From Bacteroidota bacterium (GTDB lineage Bacteria; Bacteroidota; Bacteroidia; Chitinophagales; Chitinophagaceae): a stretch of DNA of 64,000 nt. This document shows, piece after piece, positions 32,547 to 39,790 of the stretch. A model generated the notes under the pieces. It was not told the DNA's origin. It saw only the letters and a program-made list of their open reading frames with translations, and did no database searches. The stretch is from positions 78,139-142,138 of the forward strand of contig JAFDYD010000004.1 of NCBI GenBank assembly GCA_018267615.1. Direction: 5' to 3'. Position 1 is the stretch's first letter. Every line of letters begins with the position of its first letter. A program made the translations under genes and the position numbers.

Positions 32547-34271
32547 ATGAATTATACAGCAGATATTCAAAAACCAGAAAGACATTTCTTACCAAAGAGT
32601 TTTGTCATCAGTGATTGGAACAGTCTGGAGCCATTTTTTAAGGATTTGTCAGATAGAAAAATTGACACCAGGGAAGAATTGGAGAAATGGCTGAGAGACA
32701 TGAGTGAACTGGAATCTATAGTTAGCGAAGATGCATGCTGGAGGCATATTCGTATGACATGCGATACGGAGAACAAAGAGTTGGAAGAATCTTTCCGGTT
32801 TTTTGTAATGGAGATTCAACCAAAGATCCAGCCATATGCAGATAAATTGAATCGCAAGTTGATTGAAAATCCGCTTACCAGTCAGCTTGATCAAAAAAAA
32901 TATTTCACATATCTGCGTTCTGTTAAAAAAAGTATTGAATTATTCCGTGAGAAAAATATTCCGCTTCAAGCTGAATTGAGTGTGCTTAGTCAACAGTTTG
33001 GCGGCATATCCGGAAAGATGACCATTGTAGTGAACGATCGTGAATACACTTTACAGCAGGCCATGAAATTCCTGGAGAGCCACGATAGGCAACTCCGTGA
33101 AAGCGTGTATCGAAAGATTCAGGAAAGAAGATTGCAGGATAAAGATGCGTTGAATGATTTATTTTCCAAGCTGGTCGAGAAACGTGATGAAGTTGCGAGA
33201 AATGCCGGATTTGCGAATTATCGTGATTACAAGTTTGTAGAGCTCGGACGTTTTGACTATACCAAAGAAGACTGTTTTCAGTTTCACGATGCAGTGAAGA
33301 AATATGTTCTTCCTTTGGTGAATATGATCAATGAAAACAAAAAGAAAAAGCTCGGATTAAATGAACTGCGTCCATGGGATACCGAAGCCGAACCACAGGG
33401 CATTGAACCGCTGCACCCTTTCACTTCGGGAAATGAACTCCTGGAAAAAACGATGGCTTGCTTCAATCAGTTAAGACCTTTTTTTTCCGATTGTTTGAAG
33501 ACAATGAAAAAAATGGATCGCTTCGATTTAGAAAGCAGGAAAGGAAAAGCTCCTGGCGGTTATAACTGCCCGTTAGCAGAAACTGGCGCTCCATTTATTT
33601 TTATGAATGCAGCTGGTCAAATGAGCGATGTTACAACTATGGTGCATGAAGGCGGTCATGCTGTGCATTCTTTTCTTTCGCATCAACTTGAATTGAGTGC
33701 GTTCAAAGAATACCCGATGGAAATTGCAGAAGTCGCAAGCATGGCTATGGAATTGTTCAGCATGGATTATTGGGATGTTTTCTTCTCCAATAAAGAAGAT
33801 TTGCGCAGAGCCAAAGAGCACCAGTTGGAAAGAGTGATCACTATTTTCCCATGGATAGCGACGATCGATAAATTTCAGCATTGGGTTTATGAAAATCCAA
33901 AACACACTGTTGAGGAAAGAAAACAAAAATGGGTCGAGATTTATAAAGAATTTTCATCGCCGGTTATTGATTCGAGCGGATTGGAAGTATATCAAAAAAA
34001 TTTTTGGCAAAAACAACTTCACCTGTTTGAAGTTCCATTCTACTATATCGAATATGGTATAGCGCAACTCGGAGCCGTCGGTTTGTGGATGCAATTCAAA
34101 AAAAATAAAGACAAAGCATTGGATAATTATATCCAGGCGCTCAGCCTTGGTGGAACAAAAACTTTGCCTCAACTATACAAGACCGCTGAGTTGGAATTTA
34201 ATTTCTCGGGGGATTATATTAAAACACTGATGGACTTTCTCGAGTTGGAATTGAAAAAAGTAATCAGTTAA
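32547..34271 (+). CDS. M3 family oligoendopeptidase
   Basis: The 574-residue protein is a cytosolic zinc peptidase of the PepF/M3 type that cleaves short peptides. The zinc motif HEGGH is at 367-371 within MVHEGGHAVHSF, and the downstream third-ligand Glu lies in MEIAEVASMAMEL. The FNFSGDYIKTLMDF end is typical of PepF-like members. ATG 32547 was preferred over a TTG at 32532. A purine-rich GGAGGATCGGGA lies just before it. It may be cotranscribed with the DUF5606 gene. Confidence 0.92.
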   Translation: MNYTADIQKPERHFLPKSFVISDWNSLEPFFKDLSDRKIDTREELEKWLRDMSELESIVSEDACWRHIRMTCDTENKELEESFRFFVMEIQPKIQPYADKLNRKLIENPLTSQLDQKKYFTYLRSVKKSIELFREKNIPLQAELSVLSQQFGGISGKMTIVVNDREYTLQQAMKFLESHDRQLRESVYRKIQERRLQDKDALNDLFSKLVEKRDEVARNAGFANYRDYKFVELGRFDYTKEDCFQFHDAVKKYVLPLVNMINENKKKKLGLNELRPWDTEAEPQGIEPLHPFTSGNELLEKTMACFNQLRPFFSDCLKTMKKMDRFDLESRKGKAPGGYNCPLAETGAPFIFMNAAGQMSDVTTMVHEGGHAVHSFLSHQLELSAFKEYPMEIAEVASMAMELFSMDYWDVFFSNKEDLRRAKEHQLERVITIFPWIATIDKFQHWVYENPKHTVEERKQKWVEIYKEFSSPVIDSSGLEVYQKNFWQKQLHLFEVPFYYIEYGIAQLGAVGLWMQFKKNKDKALDNYIQALSLGGTKTLPQLYKTAELEFNFSGDYIKTLMDFLELELKKVIS

Positions 34272-34325
34272 TTTTGGCCAGTAAGATGACTGAAAAAATA
34301 CCCTAAAAATGGTATGGTTTGACAG

Positions 34326-34356
34326 TTGTCAATATGATTTAAGACGATTATATTTG
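34326..34356 (+). promoter_or_regulatory. Promoter of a second small-RNA candidate
   Basis: TTG at 34326-34328, 20 bases, then TATATTTG at 34349-34356 fit the Bacteroidota promoter consensus. It lies in a convergent gap between the M3 peptidase and Fur-family genes, where a promoter is not expected for a protein gene. Confidence 0.7.
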
Positions 34357-34362
34357 CAAGGA

Positions 34363-34466
34363 ATACGAAATCTAAACAGATGACGAACTCATCTGTTTTT
34401 CAAATAGCTACTAATCAGAGCCTTAACCAAAAGTCCCGGTGTTTCTACATCGGGGCTTTATTTTTT
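34363..34466 (+). ncRNA. Candidate small RNA in the convergent M3 peptidase-fur gap
   Basis: About 100 bases between a promoter match and an intrinsic terminator contain two hairpins. The first is AAACAGATGA (34374-34383) with TCATCTGTTT (34389-34398). The terminator hairpin lies at 34431-34458. The linker CTAATCAGAGCCTTAA resembles CGTCAGAGGCTTAA in the other candidate at 6388-6546, and both terminator loops read TGTTTCTACA. No reading frame of note is present. The RNA family is not recognised. Confidence 0.6.
34431..34466 (+). terminator. Intrinsic terminator of the second small-RNA candidate
   Basis: AAGTCCCGGTG (34431-34441) pairs with CATCGGGGCTT (34448-34458) with two wobbles, followed by TTATTTTTT. 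On the minus strand it could also serve the Fur-family gene, whose stop is at 34500. Confidence 0.8.
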
Positions 34467-34499
34467 GAGGGAACTATAAAAATCAGAAGAATATTTTGA

Positions 34500-34916
34500 T
34501 CAGCGACAGTCTTTACAAATGCCGCTAACAATCATCTCAACTTGTGAAGAGCTAAATCCCTTCGGTAATTTAACCGCGGGCACGGTTACGTCTTCAAGAC
34601 AAACAGTATTACCGCAATGCTTACAAACAAAATGAACATGATTGTCGTGGTGATGCCCGGAACCGCATTCGTTTCTACACAATGCATATTGAATAGAATT
34701 ATCAGCGGTGGGAATGCTATGAACAATTCCTTTTTCCAAAAAAATTTGAAGCGTCCGATAAATAGTTACACGATCAAATCTCTCTCCCACTTTTTTTTCG
34801 ATATCATTATGAGAAAGCGCACCTGTTCCGTGTAAAAACAAACTCAAAATTTTTTTTCGGCTGTCAGTAATACTAAGTTGTCGTTCCTTTAAAATATCGT
34901 CTGCTTTTTTTTCCAT
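34500..34916 (-). CDS. Fur family transcriptional regulator (possibly Zur-like)
   Basis: The 138-residue repressor has the Fur winged-helix domain (SITDSRKKILSLFLHGTGALSHNDIEKKV, then FDRVTIYRTLQIFLEKGIV) and a metal-binding dimerisation domain. Metal ligands appear as HHHDNHVHFVCKHCGNTVCLED, and a second pair of cysteines in GICKDC closes the structural zinc site. The ligand pattern does not settle whether it senses iron, zinc or another metal. It starts 16 bases after the SCO gene on the same strand, so they form a small operon. Inverted repeats in the divergent sco/merC region are candidate targets. Confidence 0.88.
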   Translation of the reverse strand: MEKKADDILKERQLSITDSRKKILSLFLHGTGALSHNDIEKKVGERFDRVTIYRTLQIFLEKGIVHSIPTADNSIQYALCRNECGSGHHHDNHVHFVCKHCGNTVCLEDVTVPAVKLPKGFSSSQVEMIVSGICKDCR

Positions 34917-34931
34917 TGATATTTTCGGAAT

Positions 34932-35591
34932 TTAATTCGGATTATTTGTAAAAAGCGAATTGGCAAAGCGATTTCCCGATGCTTTTTCCTTTAATAAATT
35001 TTTTACATCTTCTTTCAATGCATTGATTTCATCTTTCTTCAAACCGTCGTAGATTTTTCTGACCTGGCCGTTCTTATCAACCAAAGCAAAAAACTGTGTA
35101 TGTATAAATTGTTCGTCGGGATTGATATTATTATTTTTTGGATCATCCAATAAATAACTTACACGCGCAGCTCTATACAAACTATCTTTTCGCCCTGTCA
35201 GGAACCACCAACTTTTTGGATTTGCACCAAGAGAATCCGCATAATGTTTCATTCTTTCAACCGAATCAGTTCCCGGATCCACAGTATGAGATAAGATGCG
35301 AAAATCCGGATCATCTTTATACTGTTGATAAATTTGAAGAAGATTGCCATTCATTTTCGGACAAATTCCTTTACAAGTTGTAAAAAAATATTCCGCTACA
35401 TACACTTTTCCCTCAACATCTTTCTGTGTAATTTTTTGACCTTCCTGGTTAGTAAAAGAAAAAGGTTGCACATCACTCAACACGGGAAGTTTTTTCGCAG
35501 AAAATTCCGGGATCATCTTTGTTATCACCAGATAGAAAATAATAAATAGTGTTGCAAAAAAAATTATATAAAAAGCCGCTTTCTTACTCAT
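34932..35591 (-). CDS. SCO1/SenC family copper chaperone or thiol oxidoreductase
   Basis: The 219-residue protein has an N-terminal membrane anchor (YIIFFATLFIIFYLVIT) and a thioredoxin-like SCO domain. It has the metal-binding CxxxC in TTCKGICPKMNG and the conserved distant His in FIHTQFFALVDK. SCO proteins deliver copper to cytochrome oxidase CuA or reduce its cysteines. It is cotranscribed with the Fur-family gene and divergent from the MerC gene, so a link to metal homeostasis is plausible. A TAAATTTG element lies upstream (35609-35616, minus strand). Confidence 0.9.
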   Translation of the reverse strand: MSKKAAFYIIFFATLFIIFYLVITKMIPEFSAKKLPVLSDVQPFSFTNQEGQKITQKDVEGKVYVAEYFFTTCKGICPKMNGNLLQIYQQYKDDPDFRILSHTVDPGTDSVERMKHYADSLGANPKSWWFLTGRKDSLYRAARVSYLLDDPKNNNINPDEQFIHTQFFALVDKNGQVRKIYDGLKKDEINALKEDVKNLLKEKASGNRFANSLFTNNPN

Positions 35592-35608
35592 TCAAATAAA
35601 TTGATGCA

Positions 35609-35616
35609 CAAATTTA
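35609..35616 (-). promoter_or_regulatory. Putative -7 element of the sco-fur operon
   Basis: The minus strand reads TAAATTTG, matching TANNTTTG, 18 bases before the sco start. The matching upstream TTG is not at ideal spacing, so only the -7 element is claimed. Confidence 0.4.
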
Positions 35617-35645
35617 CGATAACTAAATACTCAAAATTTAAACCC

Positions 35646-35669
35646 TGCAAATTTTTGCAACATTGTTGC
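35646..35669. promoter_or_regulatory. Overlapping inverted repeats, candidate Fur-family operator
   Basis: TGCAAATTTTTGCA (35646-35659) is a perfect 6-2-6 inverted repeat and GCAACATTGTTGC (35657-35669) a perfect 6-1-6 one. They overlap each other and the TTTG promoter element of merC, in the divergent region next to the Fur-family operon. Binding by the adjacent regulator is inference. Confidence 0.6.
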
Positions 35670-35684
35670 GTTTCCCTATCTTTG
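35654..35684 (+). promoter_or_regulatory. merC promoter
   Basis: TTTG at 35654-35657, a 19-base spacer and TATCTTTG at 35677-35684 give an exact Bacteroidota promoter match, just upstream of the chosen merC ATG at 35693. The position indicates that the in-frame upstream TTG at 35663 is not the start. Confidence 0.75.
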
Positions 35685-35692
35685 TGCGTTCT

Positions 35693-36094
35693 ATGAATAG
35701 CAAATTGAATTGGGATGTTTTAGGTGTTAGTGCTTCCATTGCATGCGCTATTCATTGCGCCGTTTTACCATTATTGATTTCGAGCCTGCCCATCTTTGGC
35801 GTTAATATCATCAATAATGTCGCCTTTGAATATGTTATGATCTTATTAGCTTTCGCGGTTGGATCTTTCTCTCTTTTTCATGGCTATAGAAAGCATCATC
35901 GCAGTTTTGTGCCGGTATTGTTATTTGCAATCGGGATATTGTTCTTATTTGCAAAACAGGTCTGGCATGAATACCAGTTCTGGCTTCTGCCTTTTGCCGT
36001 TGTTTTTATTGTTTCTGCTCATATCAGGAATTTCCGGCTGAGTCGTGTATCCCTTTGTGATGACGAGAAATCGAACCGGGTTCAATCCCAATAA
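35693..36094 (+). CDS. MerC domain membrane protein
   Basis: The 133-residue protein has four predicted membrane helices and the MerC signature: a Cys pair in ASIACAIHCAVLPLL within the first helix, plus a late Cys in VSLCDDEK. MerC was first known as a mercuric-ion transporter, but Bacteroidota homologues usually occur without mer genes and next to Fur/Zur-type regulators, suggesting transport of another soft metal. Here no merA or merR is present. The start is fixed by the promoter at 35654-35684. An overlapping inverted repeat suggests metal-responsive repression. Confidence 0.85.
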   Translation: MNSKLNWDVLGVSASIACAIHCAVLPLLISSLPIFGVNIINNVAFEYVMILLAFAVGSFSLFHGYRKHHRSFVPVLLFAIGILFLFAKQVWHEYQFWLLPFAVVFIVSAHIRNFRLSRVSLCDDEKSNRVQSQ

Positions 36095-36135
36095 GGATTT
36101 CCTGATTTCAAAAACAAAGATCCATCCGTTTTCGT

Positions 36136-36143
36136 TATTTTTG
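36136..36143 (+). promoter_or_regulatory. Putative -7 element of the nfu gene
   Basis: TATTTTTG at 36136-36143 matches TANNTTTG, 19 bases before the NifU-like start. No clear TTG lies 19-20 bases upstream. Confidence 0.4.
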
Positions 36144-36161
36144 TAGACTAAATAGTGAGTT

Positions 36162-36755
36162 ATGATTAAAACAGGCAACCCGGTTATAAGCATTTACACA
36201 GAAATGACTCCGAATCCGGAAACAATGAAATTTGTTGCAAACAAACTTCTATATCCGGGCAAAAGCATTGATTTTCCAGATGTGGAAAGTGCAAAACCAT
36301 CTCCGGTAGCAACTGAACTTTTCGGATTTCCTTTTATTAAGAGCGTATTTATTGCCAGCAATTTTGTGACATTGACAAAAACGCCCGAAACGGATTGGAA
36401 CGACGTGATTCCAACAATTCGCCACTTTTTGAAGGAGTACCTGGAGGAAGGAAAGCCTGTTGTTAATGAAGAAGAAATCGTTGTCAAAAAAAATGATGGA
36501 AACGTTATTGCAGCAGACGACAATGATGTTGTAAAAAGAATTAAAGAATTGCTTGAGAATTACGTGAAGCCTGCGGTGGAAATGGATGGCGGCGCTATTC
36601 AATTCAGAAGCTATAATGATGGCGTAGTGAATTTGATGTTGCAAGGATCCTGTTCGGGTTGTCCTTCATCAATGATTACGCTAAAAGCAGGAATTGAAGG
36701 AATGATGAAAAGAATGATTCCCGAAGTAACGGAAGTAGTTGCGGAAGCCGAATAA
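36162..36755 (+). CDS. NifU/Nfu-type iron-sulfur cluster carrier
   Basis: The 197-residue protein has an N-terminal Nfu_N domain (YTEMTPNPETMKFVANKLL, about 12-30, and FIASNFVTLTK) and a C-terminal NifU-like domain with the cluster-binding CxxC in GSCSGCPSSMITLKAGIE (about 165-182). This two-domain form is the NFU1 type that carries 4Fe-4S clusters to client enzymes, such as lipoyl synthase. It is a cytosolic housekeeping protein. A strong terminator follows the stop by about 20 bases. Confidence 0.92.
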   Translation: MIKTGNPVISIYTEMTPNPETMKFVANKLLYPGKSIDFPDVESAKPSPVATELFGFPFIKSVFIASNFVTLTKTPETDWNDVIPTIRHFLKEYLEEGKPVVNEEEIVVKKNDGNVIAADDNDVVKRIKELLENYVKPAVEMDGGAIQFRSYNDGVVNLMLQGSCSGCPSSMITLKAGIEGMMKRMIPEVTEVVAEAE

Positions 36756-36775
36756 AATATCATAGTTATAAAAAT

Positions 36776-36807
36776 AAAACGCCTCGAATGAGGCGTTTTA
36801 TTTTTTT
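36776..36807. terminator. Terminator between nfu and the gene remnant, possibly bidirectional
   Basis: AAAACGCCTC (36776-36785) pairs perfectly with GAGGCGTTTT (36790-36799) around GAAT, then ATTTTTTT. The A-run on the left flank would give a weaker U-tract for transcripts from the minus strand. Confidence 0.9.
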
Positions 36808-36926
36808 GTAAGCCGAAGAAACCAGAAAAAAAATTGTTCCTTCACAATTTTACCATCCTTTACTTCATACATTTCAATCTCATCCATTTTCATTCTACCA
36901 GCGCCTTTCATAACCAAATATTCCTT
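36798..36926 (-). pseudogene. C-terminal remnant of a SnoaL/NTF2-like protein
   Basis: On the minus strand a 42-codon fragment ends in a TAA at 36798-36800 and reads MKGAGRMKMDEIEMYEVKDG followed by KIVKEQFFFW. The VKDGKIVKEQFF block is the usual end of SnoaL-like (NTF2 superfamily, ketosteroid-isomerase-type) proteins. An in-frame stop (36927-36929) precedes it, and the missing N-terminal part would lie inside the pnuC gene. The rest of the gene has therefore been lost. A very short expressed peptide from the internal ATG cannot be excluded, but it would not fold as the family does. Confidence 0.65.
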
Positions 36927-36947
36927 TTATCTTGCTACACATTATTT

Positions 36948-37586
36948 ATGAGTTACCAAGAGATCTGGCATTATTTTATTGATAACATCAAACAAACCAC
37001 GCTACTTGAATACATCGCTGTTTTCACTGGCATCGCAAGTGTATGGTATAGCAGGCTCGAAAATATCTGGGTATATCCAACCGGATTGATCAGCACGACT
37101 ATTTACGTTTTTATCAGCTTCGAAGGCGGACTACTCGGTGAAGCTAGCGTGAATTTCTATTATACCGTGATGAGTATTTATGGATGGATATTGTGGGCAA
37201 AAAAAGATCAGCAAAAAAAACATGTATTACACATCTCGTTCTCATCAAGAAAAGAATGGATATTCCAACTACTTTTCTTCATGGTTTTTTATTTTGTTTT
37301 ATTTTATGCATTAACTTATCTGAAGAAATATTTTGGCACACAGGCAATTCCCTGGGCCGACGCGTTTGCATCCGCTACAGCTTACACAGGTATGTGGTTG
37401 ATGGCAAAAAAGAAAGTTGAAAGTTGGTATTGGTGGATCGCAACCAATATCGCGTCCGTTCCTCTTTATTTTGTAAAACAATATGTATTGACCAGCGTAT
37501 TCTATTTCATTTTATTGATCATGGCTTTTTTTGGATTGATCGAGTGGATGAAAAGAATAAAAGCTTCCCGACAATATGCAGCTTAA
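36948..37586 (+). CDS. pnuC: Nicotinamide riboside transporter PnuC
   Basis: This 212-residue inner-membrane protein has about seven hydrophobic helices and PnuC features: EYIAVFTGIASVWYSRLENIWVYPTG near the N-terminus, NFYYTVMSIYGWILW, and WWIATNIASVPLYFVK near the C-terminus. PnuC is a facilitator for uptake of the NAD precursor nicotinamide riboside, trapped by phosphorylation. ATG 36948 was chosen over upstream in-frame starts because those residues match the gene remnant region, not the family. The next gene, a NadR-like kinase, overlaps by 11 bases. Confidence 0.93.
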   Translation: MSYQEIWHYFIDNIKQTTLLEYIAVFTGIASVWYSRLENIWVYPTGLISTTIYVFISFEGGLLGEASVNFYYTVMSIYGWILWAKKDQQKKHVLHISFSSRKEWIFQLLFFMVFYFVLFYALTYLKKYFGTQAIPWADAFASATAYTGMWLMAKKKVESWYWWIATNIASVPLYFVKQYVLTSVFYFILLIMAFFGLIEWMKRIKASRQYAA

Positions 37587-38142
37587 AAAAATAGTAACCG
37601 TTGGACCTGAATCTACAGGTAAAAGCACACTTTGTGAAGAGCTCTCCGCTCATTTTAATACAGCGTGGTGCCCGGAATTCGCGCGATCATACTTAACTGA
37701 ACATGGAATGAATTATAGTTTTGAAGATCTGCTCACTATTGCAAAGGGGCAAGTTGATCTCGAAGAAAAACTCAGCGCAAAATTTTTAAATCACCAAACA
37801 TCTCATTCATCGAACGCTAATAACTCCTTACCATTTTTTATTGATACAGATATGTACGTTATGAAAGTATGGTGCGAATTTGTATTTGGAAAATGTCATC
37901 AATGGATATTGGATCAGATCGTTTCCAGAAAATACGATTTGTATTTGCTTTGCAGCACAGATTTGCCGTGGGCGCCGGATGTATTACGCGAATACCCGGA
38001 TCTTGAATCAAGAGAAAAATTATTTCATATCTATAAGGATATTCTCATCAATCAAAATGTTCCCTGGATTGAAGTCACCGGCAATCATGAAGAGAGATTA
38101 AAAAAGGCAATTAAGGCAGCGTCTGAACTGGGATTATTGTGA
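37576..38142 (+). CDS. NadR-like ribosylnicotinamide kinase
   Basis: The 188-residue P-loop protein (GPESTGKST at 10-18) matches the kinase domain of NadR, with FARSYL and CSTDLPWAPDVLREYP segments typical of that family. It should phosphorylate imported nicotinamide riboside to NMN and thereby trap it. It lacks the adenylyltransferase and DNA-binding domains of full NadR, so NMN is completed elsewhere. The overlap with pnuC and the paired function make a salvage module. The last five codons and stop are inside the left arm of palindrome P6. Confidence 0.9.
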   Translation: MQLKKIVTVGPESTGKSTLCEELSAHFNTAWCPEFARSYLTEHGMNYSFEDLLTIAKGQVDLEEKLSAKFLNHQTSHSSNANNSLPFFIDTDMYVMKVWCEFVFGKCHQWILDQIVSRKYDLYLLCSTDLPWAPDVLREYPDLESREKLFHIYKDILINQNVPWIEVTGNHEERLKKAIKAASELGLL

Positions 38143-38296
38143 TTATTGTGATATGTGGGAAATTGAGTTTGAAAATTTACCAATGTGCGAATTGTTCTAA
38201 ATGCACTTTTTTGAAGAATTCGTACATTTTCAACTTTCCTAATTTTCACATTCCATTTCCCACATATCACAATAATCACAATAATCCCAGTTCAGA
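38122..38296. repeat. Stop-to-stop palindrome P6 (GATT-word family)
   Basis: The arms 38122-38163 and 38255-38296 are 42 bases long and perfectly complementary. They start TCTGAACTGGGATT and continue as GATTATTGT, GATTATTGT, GATATGTGG. The left arm includes the last codons and TGA of the NadR-like gene, and the right arm ends one base before the stop codon of the convergent mtgA gene. The interior contains weaker nested complementarity (GTGCGAATT with AATTCGTAC). Confidence 0.93.
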
Positions 38297-38297
38297 T

Positions 38298-38999
38298 TCA
38301 ATGTAACAACTTATCGATATCTGGATCATCTTGCAAATGATTCATCTGAGAAAGAACCCACGTATATTTTCTCGCGACATCACGCGGAATTACTTTTGTT
38401 GAAAAGGCTTTTGGATTTGGTAAAAAGGATGCTATCAGTGCTGCCTCTGTTCTTGTGAGATTTTTTGCGGGCTTATCAAAATATTGTTTGGCGGCTGCAT
38501 CGATTCCGAAAACGCCTTTGCCCATTTCACTGACGTTTAGATACATCTCCAATATTCTTTTTTTGCTCCATAACAATTCAATCATGAAAGTAAAATAGGT
38601 TTCAAAAGCTTTTCTGATCCATGTCCGGCCCTGCCATAGAAAAACATTTTTTGCAACCTGTTGACTAATTGTACTTGCTCCATGAAGCGATTTACTTTTC
38701 TGATTATGCTTCATTGCCTTTTCAATAGACTTAAAATCGAATCCATCGTGATCGGGAAATAATTGGTCTTCATGAGCAATAACCGCGAGTTTTGCATAAG
38801 GAGAAATATCATTCATATCAACATAGTTTCGCTTCAATCCATATCCGCCAAATAAACTTCCCAATTGAGTAAGCGTAATGGGTGGATTAACCCATCTTAG
38901 AATGATTAAATAAAATAAATGGAAGAAAAATAGAAAAATGAAAATACGCTTGATCACTCGCCAGATTCGGGGAACAAGTCCTTTTGTTTTGAAAGCCAT
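38298..38999 (-). CDS. mtgA: Monofunctional biosynthetic peptidoglycan transglycosylase
   Basis: The 233-residue protein has an N-terminal membrane anchor (RIFIFLFFFHLFYLIIL) and a single GT51 transglycosylase domain. Motif I reads EDQLFPDHDGFDFKSIEKA with the catalytic Glu, followed by GASTISQQVAKNVFLW, KRILEMYLNVSEMGKG and AALIASFLPNP. It polymerises glycan strands from lipid II in the periplasm and lacks the transpeptidase domain of class A PBPs. Its stop touches palindrome P6. Confidence 0.95.
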   Translation of the reverse strand: MAFKTKGLVPRIWRVIKRIFIFLFFFHLFYLIILRWVNPPITLTQLGSLFGGYGLKRNYVDMNDISPYAKLAVIAHEDQLFPDHDGFDFKSIEKAMKHNQKSKSLHGASTISQQVAKNVFLWQGRTWIRKAFETYFTFMIELLWSKKRILEMYLNVSEMGKGVFGIDAAAKQYFDKPAKNLTRTEAALIASFLPNPKAFSTKVIPRDVARKYTWVLSQMNHLQDDPDIDKLLH

Positions 39000-39075
39000 C
39001 CGGTTGTTTTACGGTGCTGCAATATACTTACTCAGAGAGAACTTTTCCAAAGTTTAAAACTTTGGAAAAGTTACT

Positions 39076-39597
39076 TTAGAACGGTCGTGGATTATTTTTA
39101 TTGGGATTTAATTCTAAATATTGAAGTGTATATTTTTTCCCGAAAACATATTTCTTGTACCTTGATTTAATTAATAAATATCCAAGCACCAGTAATGCGG
39201 CCGCAGTAATAAAACTTGCGGGCTTATACCAATCCTTTGATTTGTCGCCACGATAAAGCCCATTAACAGCACCCAATACAAGTACGCCACCACCGGCAAT
39301 CATCAGCAAAGCGCCATCGGTTACGTAATTCAATTTCGTTCTTTCCATCCTGATAGCTGTTATTTCTTTATAATGAAATGGAGTGCCGTTTAAAAAAATA
39401 CTATCATGCCTGATGGATGTAATGCCTCCTTCCAACCACTGATCATAGACAGTATGTATCGACAGGTACATACCAGTAGAAAAAGTTTTCACATGCGCCC
39501 CATTTTTTAAAAGTTCAAATACATCGTCCGATGGTTGAGGCGTTTGAGAAAAACAAAAAATTGGAAGTAAAAGAAAAGCAAGCAGGAGTTTAGTCAT
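39076..39597 (-). CDS. Exported protein of unknown function with two membrane segments
   Basis: The 173-residue protein has a signal-like N-terminus (KLLLAFLLLPIFCFSQTPQ), a mid part with paired beta-strand character (GGITSIRHDSIFLNGTPFHYKEITAIRM), two hydrophobic helices (about 100-150: GALLMIAGGGVLVLGAVNG and ASFITAAALLVLGYLLI) and a basic C-terminus. I do not recognise a family. ATG 39597 was preferred over 39615, as it places the signal at the N-terminus. It is flanked by mtgA and the LysE transporter on the same strand, with palindrome P7 on its 5' side. Confidence 0.65.
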   Translation of the reverse strand: MTKLLLAFLLLPIFCFSQTPQPSDDVFELLKNGAHVKTFSTGMYLSIHTVYDQWLEGGITSIRHDSIFLNGTPFHYKEITAIRMERTKLNYVTDGALLMIAGGGVLVLGAVNGLYRGDKSKDWYKPASFITAAALLVLGYLLIKSRYKKYVFGKKYTLQYLELNPNKNNPRPF

Positions 39598-39646
39598 AAT
39601 GAAAGATGATATCAAACTTACAAAATAACAATGCTAGTAAATTGTT

Positions 39647-39790
39647 AATGTGAACCGCGATTTAAGTGATTTAAAAAGATTATGAAGAGAGTTGAATGAG
39701 TCGATAAATTGGCCATTAAACTAATCAACTCACTCAACCATTCAACTCTCCTCATAATCTTTTCAAATCACTTAAATCATGGTTCACATT
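39647..39790. repeat. Palindrome P7, GATT-word outer arms with other words inside
   Basis: The arms 39647-39698 and 39739-39790 are 52 bases each and complementary with about four mismatches. The outer part starts GTGAACCRYGATTT and has GATTTAAGT, GATTTRAAA, GATTATGA words. The inner part switches to GTTGAATG/AGTCGATA-like words, as in P5 and P11. The right end overlaps the TAA stop of the LysE gene. The element is thus a composite of two word vocabularies. Confidence 0.88.

Noticed and set aside
32111..32585. Minus-strand Phe/Ser-rich frames opposite the DUF5606 tail that look like membrane proteins.
   Set aside because: The apparent hydrophobicity is the complement of the AAG/GAA-rich Lys/Glu tail; no start signals are seen and the plus-strand gene is a recognised family.
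34932..36094. A mercury-resistance (mer) operon suggested by the MerC protein.
   Set aside because: No merA, merT, merP or merR is present; the neighbours are SCO and Fur-family genes.
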